NCBI GenBank assembly: GCA_943349385.1
Contig: CALQZM010000014.1
Location: 1 to 15,349, forward strand
Length of the DNA: 15,349 bases
Direction: 5' to 3'
Source: Candidatus Peribacteria bacterium
GTDB taxonomy: Bacteria > Patescibacteriota > Gracilibacteria > UBA1369 > GCA-2718715
Below are positions 7,046 to 13,566 of the stretch, in pieces. The position numbers and the translations under genes were made by a program. Below the pieces are notes generated by a model. That model ran no database searches. It was not told the DNA's origin and saw nothing but the letters and a program-made list of their open reading frames with translations. Positions within the stretch are counted from its first letter, which is position 1. Each line of letters starts with the position of its first letter.

Positions 7046-8091
7046 TATCGTAAATACTTATTAACGTTAGCATTGTGCTGATCTAGGGTTTCAGCGTAGA
7101 TAACTTCGCCTGTGTCTAAGGTAGTAATATAGAACCAAAAGTCAGATTCAATAGGATTTAGGGCTGCTTCGATGCTTGAAAGGCTTGGGTTGCTAATTGG
7201 GGTAGGTGGAAGTCCTTTAAATCGTCTAATGTTATATAGTGATTCACTTTTTAAATCTTTGGTAGTGATTTTGTTGTCTTTCTTTAAATAAAGTAAGGCT
7301 GCATCGGCGTCAATGGACCAGTTGGATCTATATCTTTTCCAAAGGATTCCAGACACTAGTTGTTTGTCTTTTTGGCTTAAAACTTCTCTTTCAATTATTG
7401 AGGCCATATTTATTACACTGTATAAGTCGGTGAGAGGTAGATTACTAGCTAATTCTTGATAGTTTGTAGGTAGTTTGGCTTCGAAGTTGTCGAGCATTTT
7501 TAAGATTAAATCCAGTGAAGTGAAAGAGTCTTGGCTAATAAAATAGGTGTCTGGAAAAAGGAATCCTTCTAAATTTCTTACATTTTGGCTTGAAATATAC
7601 TTTAAGACTGAGTGATCTATTTGGCAGTTTTGGACGCACTCAATAAATTCTCCTTCAAGAATTAGTCCTTTTTCGGTTAGTAAATCGTCTATTTGGCTAA
7701 TTTTATAACCTTCAGGGATTGTTACTTTGTTTTCAGTAGGTGGAGTAGTTACTATTTTTAAGGCTGATTCTAGGTTTTGTGGTAAATTTACTCTAAATAT
7801 GCCGCTTTGAACTTTGGTATCAAGCCCCATTGATTTAGCCTTCATTTTAAATAGCGTTTTCGAGGTAATTACATTTTGTTTTTTGAGTTCTTTGGCGACC
7901 TCTTTCAAGTTTGACCCTTCTGGTATATTAATAGTAACGGCATTATCTTTGTTGGTTCCAGGTGTTACCCAGTAACTATTGTATAAAAATTGGCTAAAAA
8001 GTATGAAAATAGCAAAATATACTACATATTTGAACTTTTTTGAACTACTTTGTTGTTCAAAAGGACTGACTCTACGCCTAAAGTTTGTCAT
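7045..8091 (-). CDS. mltG: Endolytic murein transglycosylase MltG (YceG-like)
   Basis: MltG cuts nascent peptidoglycan strands at the outer face of the cytoplasmic membrane and so sets glycan length. The 348-residue protein has a short cytoplasmic tail, one membrane helix (about 22-38), a LysM-like region (about 52-115, with IPEGSNLKEVAKELKKQNVI) and the catalytic YceG domain (about 122-348). The key motifs are LEGFLFPDTYFI (174-185), ASIIEREV (230-237), whose first Glu (Glu234) matches the catalytic Glu of E. coli MltG, SIDADAALLYL, YNIRRFKGLPPTPI (286-299) and AALNP (309-313). The ATG overlaps the ybaB stop codon by one base (TAATG), so translation is probably coupled to ybaB. It shows that the organism builds peptidoglycan. 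Confidence 0.95.
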   Translation of the reverse strand: MTNFRRRVSPFEQQSSSKKFKYVVYFAIFILFSQFLYNSYWVTPGTNKDNAVTINIPEGSNLKEVAKELKKQNVITSKTLFKMKAKSMGLDTKVQSGIFRVNLPQNLESALKIVTTPPTENKVTIPEGYKISQIDDLLTEKGLILEGEFIECVQNCQIDHSVLKYISSQNVRNLEGFLFPDTYFISQDSFTSLDLILKMLDNFEAKLPTNYQELASNLPLTDLYSVINMASIIEREVLSQKDKQLVSGILWKRYRSNWSIDADAALLYLKKDNKITTKDLKSESLYNIRRFKGLPPTPISNPSLSSIEAALNPIESDFWFYITTLDTGEVIYAETLDQHNANVNKYLR

Positions 8092-8417
8092 TATGATTTA
8101 TCTCCAGTTAAAGCTGATAGGTCTCCAAGTCCGCCTCCAAGTTGCCCTAGTAATCCTTTCATATTCTCGGCTGCTACAGCTTGAGACTTCTTAATACCTT
8201 TGTTAAAGGCTTTTACTAATGAATCTTCTAGTTTTCGCTTTAGGGCTGCATCCATTTCGTCTTTAATTTCAACTTTAACTACGTTTTGTTCAGCGTTAAT
8301 AGTTACAGTAATAGTGTCTTCGTCGGCTTCGATGTGTATATTTTTAAGTTTTTTTTGGATTTCTTTAGCCTCTTTTCGAAGTTTTAAGATGTTTTTCATG
8401 TCTTGGAATTTTCCCAT
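8091..8417 (-). CDS. ybaB: YbaB/EbfC-family nucleoid-associated protein
   Basis: YbaB/EbfC proteins are small dimers that bind DNA with little sequence preference. The 108-residue sequence has the family layout: an N-terminal helix (KLRKEAKEIQKKLKNI), the strand pair around EADEDTITVTINAEQNVVKVEI (about 31-52), a long helix (MDAALKRKLEDSLVKAFNKGIKKSQ) and a Gly/Leu-rich C-terminus (LLGQLGGGLGDLS). In many bacteria it lies between dnaX and recR; here it leads a two-gene unit with mltG, joined by a one-base stop/start overlap. The start is fixed by a good minus-strand promoter about 40 bases upstream. There is no Shine-Dalgarno sequence. Confidence 0.9.
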   Translation of the reverse strand: MGKFQDMKNILKLRKEAKEIQKKLKNIHIEADEDTITVTINAEQNVVKVEIKDEMDAALKRKLEDSLVKAFNKGIKKSQAVAAENMKGLLGQLGGGLGDLSALTGDKS

Positions 8418-8457
8418 TTGAGTAGATTGTTAATTTTATAAATATTTAAGTAGAGAC

Positions 8458-8486
8458 ATAATATAAACTTTTGACTTGCATTTCAA
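8458..8486 (-). promoter_or_regulatory. Promoter of ybaB-mltG
   Basis: On the minus strand, TTGAAA (8486-8481) and TATTAT (8463-8458) are separated by exactly 17 bases. Transcription would start near 8451, about 34 bases before the ybaB ATG. Its -35 hexamer overlaps that of the divergent rplY promoter. Confidence 0.65.
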
Positions 8487-8488
8487 GT
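8474..8488. promoter_or_regulatory. Palindrome over the shared -35 region (possible operator)
   Basis: ACTTG-CATTT-CAAGT is a 5-5-5 interrupted palindrome centred on the -35 hexamers of both divergent promoters. A regulator binding here would affect ybaB-mltG and rplY together. The arms are short, so chance is a real alternative. Confidence 0.3.
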
Positions 8489-8504
8489 ATCCTTTTTGTA
8501 ATAT
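8476..8504 (+). promoter_or_regulatory. Promoter of rplY
   Basis: TTGCAT (8476-8481) and TAATAT (8499-8504) are spaced by 17 bases. Transcription would begin near 8511, about 40 bases ahead of the rplY ATG. An alternative -35, TTGACT at 8471-8476, is closer to consensus but sits 22 bases from the -10. Confidence 0.55.
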
Positions 8505-8550
8505 GCGTCCGCTTTCAAGCCAAAGTTTTATCTTTAAGCATACTTAGAAT

Positions 8551-9189
8551 ATGGAAAATATCGCATTAAACGCTCAAAAAAGATCAACTGATATCCCTGC
8601 TAAAGTTTTAGTCTCTCAGGGATTAATACCAGGCATCTGTTACGGTTCAGGTAAAGAAAATATAGCTATTCAAGCTGATTACCAAGAATTTAGAAAAGTT
8701 TATAAGCAAGCTGGTGAAAACTCGATTGTTGAACTAAATGTAGATGGTGAAAAACACAATGTTTTGATTCATGATTTACAAATTGACCCTATATATAATA
8801 CTGCAAGACACGTTGATTTCTTGTTGGTTAATATGAAAGAAATGATAGATACAAGTGTACCAGTTGTTATTGTTGGTGAAGCTCCTGCTGTCAAAGAACT
8901 AGGTGGAACCTTAAACTTAGCCTTACAAGAAGTAGAAGTTAGATGTTTACCAGGTAATATTCCGCATGAATTTAATGTTGATGTTACTGGCTTACTTGAT
9001 TTTCATTCTTCAATACACGTGGCTGACTTAGTTGTACCTAAAGATGTAGAAATTCTTACTGATAAGGATATTACAATTGTAAACGTTGCTGCTCCAGCTG
9101 CAGAATCTGATGAGTCTACTTTAACACCAGAAGAATTAGAAAAGGCTGCAATTGCTGCAAATGCTCCAAAAGAAGAACCTGCTGCTTAA
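8551..9189 (+). CDS. rplY: Large ribosomal subunit protein bL25 (CTC form)
   Basis: bL25 binds 5S rRNA in the large subunit. The 212-residue protein is the long two-domain (TL5/CTC) form. The N-terminal 5S-binding domain (about 1-88) has the typical IPAKVLVSQGLIPGICYGSG stretch (about 16-35) and the strand end HDLQIDPIYNTARHVDF (74-90). The C-terminal domain (about 95-182) has VPVVIVGEAPAVKELGGTLN and the ADLVVPKDVEIL segment. A flexible Ala/Glu-rich tail ends the protein (AAAESDE...EEPAA). The gene is monocistronic, with its own promoter and a strong hairpin terminator. No Shine-Dalgarno sequence is present, even for a ribosomal protein. Confidence 0.95.
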   Translation: MENIALNAQKRSTDIPAKVLVSQGLIPGICYGSGKENIAIQADYQEFRKVYKQAGENSIVELNVDGEKHNVLIHDLQIDPIYNTARHVDFLLVNMKEMIDTSVPVVIVGEAPAVKELGGTLNLALQEVEVRCLPGNIPHEFNVDVTGLLDFHSSIHVADLVVPKDVEILTDKDITIVNVAAPAAESDESTLTPEELEKAAIAANAPKEEPAA

Positions 9190-9209
9190 GCATTAATTGT
9201 TATTTTTTG

Positions 9210-9243
9210 AACGACTTTACTGTTATGGTAGAGTCGTTTTTTT
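9210..9243 (+). terminator. Rho-independent terminator of rplY
   Basis: AACGACTTTAC (9210-9220) pairs with GTAGAGTCGTT (9228-9238), eleven pairs with one G-U, around a seven-base loop. A run of seven T (9237-9243) ends the structure. The T-run touches the stop codon of the convergent gene at 9242. This is the strongest terminator in the window. Confidence 0.9.
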
Positions 9244-9469
9244 ATTCAATAAGCTCTTGTAGTAAATTTTTTATATCTTGATTATGGTACTTAGCCTCAT
9301 CGGATTTTTGATTTGCCTGATTAGCGCCAATTGTTACTGTTTGACCTATTTCGATGTTATCTGGTAATTTTTTAATTGGCCATTTTATCTCGCCAAAAAT
9401 TGCATTCGTGAGTATGGCAAATTTATTTTGAAAATCGATTATAGTATATTGAATTGAGTTGTTTTCCAT
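9242..9469 (-). CDS. Small DUF3006-like protein
   Basis: The 75-residue protein starts with YTIIDFQNKFAIL, followed by an acidic/hydrophobic strand and IKKLPDNIEIGQTVTIG (about 33-49). This order of a short beta segment, LP plus a charged step and a GD/GQ turn resembles DUF3006 proteins, predicted small beta-barrels of unknown role in Firmicutes and relatives. The C-terminal 25 residues look helical and are polar. There is no signal peptide or membrane segment. The gene has its own minus-strand promoter, and an inverted repeat surrounds its leader. It ends in the T-run of the rplY terminator. The gene call is fairly safe; the family match is by eye only. Confidence 0.7.
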   Translation of the reverse strand: MENNSIQYTIIDFQNKFAILTNAIFGEIKWPIKKLPDNIEIGQTVTIGANQANQKSDEAKYHNQDIKNLLQELIE

Positions 9470-9507
9470 ATGTTATTTTAACAAATTTTGGTTTAATAAA
9501 ATAACAT
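9470..9507. repeat. 11-bp perfect inverted repeat in the leader of the DUF3006-like gene
   Basis: ATGTTATTTTA (9470-9480) and TAAAATAACAT (9497-9507) are perfect reverse complements separated by 16 bases. One arm touches the start codon at 9469 and the other covers the -10 hexamer of that gene's promoter. It could be an operator or, if transcribed, a hairpin next to the start codon. Confidence 0.6.
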
Positions 9508-9526
9508 TGCTACTGCGTGTGCACAA
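9498..9526 (-). promoter_or_regulatory. Promoter of the DUF3006-like gene
   Basis: On the minus strand, TTGTGC (9526-9521) and TATTTT (9503-9498) are 17 bases apart. A TG two bases upstream of the -10 gives an extended -10 (TGTTATTTT). Transcription would begin near 9491, about 22 bases before the ATG. Confidence 0.5.
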
Positions 9527-9555
9527 TTAATTGATATTGCTAGGCTGAAGAAATA

Positions 9556-10605
9556 TTACTTATGTTTAATGTTAAAAGTTTGCAATATTGGGAATACGAG
9601 CATTACCAGTTCGCCGTTAAAGGTATTTATTCTCCCGATGTTTTCGGTTGTCCAATGGCCGTCTTTTAACTCTTTTTTACCTGGGTCAAATATAAAGTTG
9701 CCAATATTTTCTTCTAGATAATTTTCAGATATTTCTGTTTTAATTTTATTTTTTTGCAAGAATGTTTTATTTATTGTTTCTATTTTTCCTTTTGCGATGC
9801 CACTTGCAATTGTAATTCCGGCGTATGCTGTATATTTTGTACCGAAAAGTTTTGAGATTTTTTCTGGAGTAATGTTTTTACCTTTTAAAGTTACTATAAA
9901 TCCGTGTTGTGAAAAATCAGTATTATTTAACCTGTAGGGGATAGTGAAACAGTATTGATAACGTTTAACTTTGTTAAGTAATTTTTGAGTTATAATTTGT
10001 TTGTTTTCAAAGTGCATACGCAGGCTTAAGTCTAAGTCTATTGAGTGATAACTTAAGTGCGATATTTGAAGTAAGGCTGATCCAAATGCCTTGTGTGTAT
10101 ATTGGTCTTCAATTTGAGACTCTCCAAGCGTTAGTCTGGATTTTTGATTGTAATGTAGTTCAGTTGAAAATTGGCTAGAAAGATTCGGTTCTAAGCATAG
10201 ATTATTGTTAGTTGGTTTTACGTTTTGCTCTATGTATATGCATTCTGCTTCGTTTAATTTAAAGTTGTTCATTCTCGCTGCCGATTCTATAAGCTCTTGT
10301 TTTTGAGCACTTAAGGGCAAAGGTTGATACTTTAAATATGTATCCAGTAAAGCTGTTGAGAATATATCTCCGCAAAAATTAAATAAATTGATATTATTTT
10401 TGAATTCGCTTAAATTTAGCTTTTCGTTTATGGTTATCTTCTGTGCAATTTCTGAAATATTTTGAATCTTTGGCTTATACTTACGTATATAAGTATTTCC
10501 TTCTTGTTGAAAGTTAAGTAGATACAGTTCTTTGCAAATATTATCTAAATTCTCGATATTTGGTAATGTTGAAAGTAGATTGCTTTTAAAGTTCAGTTTT
10601 TTCAA
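9556..10605 (-). CDS. Hypothetical protein, 349 residues, TTG start
   Basis: I do not recognise this protein. It has no signal peptide or membrane helix and is rich in Lys, Asn and Ile, so it is probably cytoplasmic. Features to note are a hydrophobic core stretch NLFNFCGDIFSTALLDTYL (73-91), a helical segment AQKQELIESAARMNNFKLNEAE (100-121), a central alternation of strands around HLSYHSIDLDLSLRMHF (183-199) and YQYCFTIPYRL (216-226), a Gly-rich stretch AYAGITIASGIAKGK (260-274) and a C-terminal part with GHWTTENIGRINTFNGEL (316-333). The best start is TTG at 10605. No ATG occurs in frame until residue 112, and a near-consensus promoter lies about 20 bases upstream. It is transcribed away from the panC-like gene and may be followed by the DUF3006-like gene on the same strand. 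Confidence 0.8.
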   Translation of the reverse strand: MKKLNFKSNLLSTLPNIENLDNICKELYLLNFQQEGNTYIRKYKPKIQNISEIAQKITINEKLNLSEFKNNINLFNFCGDIFSTALLDTYLKYQPLPLSAQKQELIESAARMNNFKLNEAECIYIEQNVKPTNNNLCLEPNLSSQFSTELHYNQKSRLTLGESQIEDQYTHKAFGSALLQISHLSYHSIDLDLSLRMHFENKQIITQKLLNKVKRYQYCFTIPYRLNNTDFSQHGFIVTLKGKNITPEKISKLFGTKYTAYAGITIASGIAKGKIETINKTFLQKNKIKTEISENYLEENIGNFIFDPGKKELKDGHWTTENIGRINTFNGELVMLVFPILQTFNIKHK

Positions 10606-10632
10606 TTTTTGAATTATTATTTTAATCCACTT

Positions 10633-10661
10633 ATTATACTACAATTATGTTTATTTGTAAA
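10633..10661 (-). promoter_or_regulatory. Strong promoter of the 349-residue hypothetical gene
   Basis: On the minus strand, TTTACA (10661-10656) and a perfect TATAAT (10638-10633) are separated by exactly 17 bases, among the best sigma-70-type matches in the window. Transcription would start near 10626, leaving about 20 bases before the TTG at 10605, which supports that start. Confidence 0.75.
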
Positions 10662-10670
10662 AGCCTAATG

Positions 10671-10788
10671 GCGTTTTTGCTTAAAATAAATTGTTTTGTA
10701 ACTAAAGTTGGGTAGACTGTGTTTGCCAGAATATTATTTTGTTGTTATGGAAATAGTCAGAACTATTCAAGAATTTAAGCAAAAACGC
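10671..10788. repeat. 15-bp perfect inverted repeat flanking the panC-like start
   Basis: GCGTTTTTGCTTAAA (10671-10685) and TTTAAGCAAAAACGC (10774-10788) are perfect reverse complements with 88 bases between them. The right arm lies in codons 10-14 of the panC-like gene, while the left arm is upstream of it. A transcript starting before 10671 could form a long-range stem that encloses the start codon. Confidence 0.6.
10691..10718 (+). promoter_or_regulatory. Weak promoter candidates of the panC-like gene
   Basis: TTGTTT (10691-10696) and TAGACT (10713-10718) are 16 bases apart and would give a leader of about 22 bases. A better -10, TATACT, lies further upstream at 10635-10640 with TTGAAT at 10609-10614 (20-base spacing). 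It would give a leader of about 100 bases carrying the left arm of the inverted repeat. Which one is used cannot be decided. Confidence 0.3.
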
Positions 10789-11586
10789 TTTCAGGGTAAT
10801 TTTTATAGCCGTCCTGGGATGGTGGTTATCCATGATCAAGTCCATCTAGGAGTTGAAGAAGTTATTTGGAAGATGATTAAAAGTTGCGATTTGAGGATTG
10901 TAATATTGGTACCAAATTGTAATGAAACTTATCAAGAATGGAAGTTCCGCACTAATTTGGATACTATTAAAGCTAGTCTAAAAATATTTAATTTAGACTT
11001 TCTGTTTATTCCGGATTTTGAAGAAAAGAATTATTACGAAATTAATGGGTTCGAAATTACTCCCAATCAAAATTGGGCTGGATTATTAGAAGGATCTTAT
11101 ATTAAAGATTTTGCTAAGTTGAATTTAAATTTGTTTTTAAATTTATACAATTTAGTTCAGCCTAAACATCTGTTTGTTGGTCAAAAAGATTACTATTTAG
11201 CAAGATTATTAAGTGATCTGATTTATGGTTTTGGAATTGATCTTGAATTACATGTAGTTGAATCGGCACGTAATCAACAGGGAGTCCTTTATACTGGATG
11301 TTTAGATAGACTGTCGGATTCAGATAAGCCACAAGCAGAAGCCTTAAACAGAACCCTCGAATTCATAAAGCGAATGATCCAAAACAACAAGCGTGATATT
11401 GAAGAGCTAGAATCTTTAGCTAAAGATTTTGTTTCTAGTTTTTTAGGATTCAGATTAAAGAAAATCTATTTTTTAAATGCATTCACTTTAGATCCTGTTG
11501 TGTCTTTGGATTGTGCTGATCCAATTCTATTAGCGGTAATGGGTCAGTTGGGTTCCGAAATATTTATAGACAATATTGTTATTTAG
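10747..11586 (+). CDS. PanC (pantothenate synthetase) homologue with lost catalytic motifs
   Basis: The 279-residue length and overall order match pantothenate synthetase, which joins pantoate and beta-alanine using ATP. Recognisable parts are the N-terminus MEIVRTIQEF, LLEGSYIKDFAKLNLNLFL (about 114-132, matching the LEG-S-RPGHF region), LYNLVQPKHLFVGQKDYYLARLL (family: LFNLVQPD..FGEKD) and the end EIFIDNIVI (family: ..LIDN). The ATP-binding HxGH motif of PTMGxLHxGH is gone: the equivalent stretch is HDQVHLGVEE, without either His in place. The SSRN nucleotide-binding motif is replaced by YTGCLDR. It is therefore likely to be inactive as PanC or to do something else. A TTG 39 bases upstream is in frame, but the ATG at 10747 fits the family N-terminus better. 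Its 3' end overlaps the convergent pepA by eight bases. Confidence 0.75.
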   Translation: MEIVRTIQEFKQKRFQGNFYSRPGMVVIHDQVHLGVEEVIWKMIKSCDLRIVILVPNCNETYQEWKFRTNLDTIKASLKIFNLDFLFIPDFEEKNYYEINGFEITPNQNWAGLLEGSYIKDFAKLNLNLFLNLYNLVQPKHLFVGQKDYYLARLLSDLIYGFGIDLELHVVESARNQQGVLYTGCLDRLSDSDKPQAEALNRTLEFIKRMIQNNKRDIEELESLAKDFVSSFLGFRLKKIYFLNAFTLDPVVSLDCADPILLAVMGQLGSEIFIDNIVI

Positions 11587-13063
11587 TTGTTTTTGGGATT
11601 TGATTTTTTAAGAATTCAACCAATAGACTCAATGGTCTCCCTGTAGCACCTTTTTCGTATTGACCAATTTGACTATCTGTATGAGAACTACCGGCAATAT
11701 CTAAATGAACCCATGGTTTTTTTTCTACGAATTTTTCTATAAAGGCGCCCCCCATAATTGCTCCAGCCATAACTCCGCCGGTCCAATTTTTATAATCTGA
11801 AATGTCTCCGTGGACTTTGTCTCTGTGGTACTTATCTAGTGGTAAAGGCCAAATTGTGTCTCCGGTTTTTTTAGCTGCATTCCAGAATTGTTTAAATAGT
11901 TTATTGCTATTAGTGATTAGCCCTGTTCTTGTATATCCTAAGGCCACAATACAAGCTCCAGTGAGGGTGGCTAGGTCGATTATTGTAGTTGGATTGTATT
12001 CTTTGATTCCATAACTTATTGCATCGGCTAAAATTAGTCTTCCTTCGGCGTCAGTATTTGTAATTTCTACCGTTTTTCCGTTATATGCAGTTAAAATGTC
12101 GCCTGGTTTGTAGGCATTATGTCCAAGCAAGTTTTCAACACTTGGTATTATTCCAACAATATTTAGTGGTAAATCTAGTTTTGTTAATAGGTCAAAAAAT
12201 CCTAGTACGGTAGCCGCACCTGCCATATCTGTTTTCATATTTTCAATGGAGTTAGTCAGTTTTAAATTTAAACCGCCGGCGTCAAAAGTCACTCCTTTTC
12301 CTACTATCATTATTGGTTTATCTTTTTTATTTCCATTTAGGTATTCTAGAAAAATCAGTTTAGATTCTTGACCTGAGCCTAATCCAACTGAGTAAATTAA
12401 ATTTAAATTATTTTTTTGAATTTCTTTTTCTCCAAATGACCTAAATTTAATTTTTTTAGATTTATTAGCAATCTGTTTAGCAATTGTTTCTAATGTGGTA
12501 GGGGTCATTGAAAGGGAAGGTGTATTAACTAAATCTTTTACTAGATTGATTGAATCAGATAAGTAATTAGCTTCAGTTAGTAATTCTTTTAATTCTTTCG
12601 TACTATTCTGTGTAATAAAATTTACTTCTTCGTATTTGTGTGTTTTCTTTTTCTTGTTTGAAATAAAATCGTCAAATTTATAGTTACCGGTTTCGAGTCC
12701 TGCGAAGATTGAGGCAAGTTGTTTTGAAGTGAATTGATCGGTGATAATACTGAATTTTTTTAGTTTGGCGTCTTTTACGGTTTTAGCTATCTTGTAGCCT
12801 AGTAATTGTAGTTGATTGTTTTTAAGTTTTGCTTTCGATTTTGTGCCTATAATAAAAATTCTTTGTTGTTCTTGAGCTGTAGAACTATTTATTATTTGGG
12901 TTGAATGTCCAAAATTTAATTTTAATTGAGATTTTATATTTTTAATTTCTTTTATAAGTCCTTGTGGAATAAGGCTAACTAAATCGGAGCTGAATTTTAC
13001 TTCGGATAGTAAAATAAATATATTTTTTTCTGGTTGTTTTTTGAAACTAATCTTGAGTTCCAT
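11579..13063 (-). CDS. pepA: Leucyl aminopeptidase (M17 family, PepA-like)
   Basis: This cytoplasmic hexameric metallopeptidase removes N-terminal residues from peptides. At 494 residues it has the usual length. The N-terminal domain (about 1-155) is divergent, as is common. The catalytic domain holds all expected residues: Lys256 and Asp261 in VGKGVTFDAGG (254-264), Lys268, Asp279 in MKTDMAGAA, and the M17 signature NTDAEGRL (336-343) with Asp338, Glu340 and Arg342. Their spacings equal those of E. coli PepA. LATLTGACIVALG (364-376) also matches. The gene starts inside the 3' end of the DUF2203 gene (17-base overlap), so the two are co-transcribed and probably coupled. E. coli PepA also acts in DNA recombination and regulation; nothing here shows that role. 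Confidence 0.96.
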   Translation of the reverse strand: MELKISFKKQPEKNIFILLSEVKFSSDLVSLIPQGLIKEIKNIKSQLKLNFGHSTQIINSSTAQEQQRIFIIGTKSKAKLKNNQLQLLGYKIAKTVKDAKLKKFSIITDQFTSKQLASIFAGLETGNYKFDDFISNKKKKTHKYEEVNFITQNSTKELKELLTEANYLSDSINLVKDLVNTPSLSMTPTTLETIAKQIANKSKKIKFRSFGEKEIQKNNLNLIYSVGLGSGQESKLIFLEYLNGNKKDKPIMIVGKGVTFDAGGLNLKLTNSIENMKTDMAGAATVLGFFDLLTKLDLPLNIVGIIPSVENLLGHNAYKPGDILTAYNGKTVEITNTDAEGRLILADAISYGIKEYNPTTIIDLATLTGACIVALGYTRTGLITNSNKLFKQFWNAAKKTGDTIWPLPLDKYHRDKVHGDISDYKNWTGGVMAGAIMGGAFIEKFVEKKPWVHLDIAGSSHTDSQIGQYEKGATGRPLSLLVEFLKNQIPKTTK

Positions 13064-13448
13064 AATTGTTGTTATTAGTTATATTGTATAAATATTTTCG
13101 TTTAGCAAAATTACATTTTTTGCCATGATAAAAACATATTTCAGGTTCATCATATTGCCAGCAATAATACATTTCTTTGCCATTATCGAGTGTAGGAAAA
13201 TCTACAATTCCGTAAAATATATCTCGTATTCTAACACCAAGGTTGTGCAGTTCGTTAATGTGATGAATTAGCATGTGTTGTTTAGATTGTATTTCACTCA
13301 TTGTTTCATTTAATTCGATCTCGTTACTATAAGATACTTGTTTAAATAAACTTACTTCTTTAACTATGCCAAGTATATCACCCATAATAGGGCTAACTAG
13401 TTTTAGGGCTTCGGTTGCTTCAGTTTGGGTAAAATATCTTTTGTTCAT
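13047..13448 (-). CDS. DUF2203 family protein
   Basis: The 133-residue protein begins with KRYFTQTEATEALKLVSPIM, matching the RxFTxxEAnxxLPxLxPxL start of DUF2203 proteins. Two helices follow (about 20-70) and then the family core: LGVRIRDIFYGIVDFPTLDNG (70-90), KEMYYCWQYDEPEICFYH (91-108) and a C-terminal NFAKRK. The role of this family is unknown. A Cys pair (Cys96, Cys105) and a later Cys112 lie in the core. The protein is predicted to be cytoplasmic. Its 3' end overlaps pepA by 17 bases, so it may be translated together with the peptidase. The ATG is preceded by an A/T-only stretch, with TATATA at 13463-13458 only nine bases upstream. If that is the -10, the mRNA would be leaderless or nearly so. 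Confidence 0.88.
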   Translation of the reverse strand: MNKRYFTQTEATEALKLVSPIMGDILGIVKEVSLFKQVSYSNEIELNETMSEIQSKQHMLIHHINELHNLGVRIRDIFYGIVDFPTLDNGKEMYYCWQYDEPEICFYHGKKCNFAKRKYLYNITNNNNYGTQD

Positions 13449-13509
13449 TTATTTATTTATATACAAAAAAAATTTACCTTATTTTTAATAAATTTTCTTA
13501 TAGTTTGAA

Positions 13510-13538
13510 TTGTGAAAAAGTTTGATTTTTGGTATAAT
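13510..13538 (+). promoter_or_regulatory. Extended -10 promoter of the 420-residue membrane protein gene
   Basis: TTGTGA (13510-13515) and a perfect TATAAT (13533-13538) are separated by 17 bases. TGG directly before the -10 makes an extended -10 element (TGGTATAAT). Transcription would start near 13545, about 22 bases before the ATG. A run of eight T at 13553-13560 lies in the leader. Confidence 0.75.
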
Positions 13539-13566
13539 ATAGGGATATTAGATTTTTTTTAAATAA

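Noticed and set aside
7979..8421. Plus-strand open frames of 71 and 73 residues across mltG and ybaB
   Set aside because: They are antisense to well-supported MltG and YbaB genes and lack motifs or promoters.
9524..9533. Ten-base palindrome CAATTAATTG
   Set aside because: Short AT-only palindromes of this kind are common in such DNA, and no further structure surrounds it.
10708..10746. Upstream TTG start for the PanC homologue
   Set aside because: It adds 13 residues with no counterpart in PanC, whose N-terminus aligns with the ATG at 10747.
11802..12014. 70-residue plus-strand frame within pepA
   Set aside because: It overlaps the conserved M17 catalytic region on the opposite strand.
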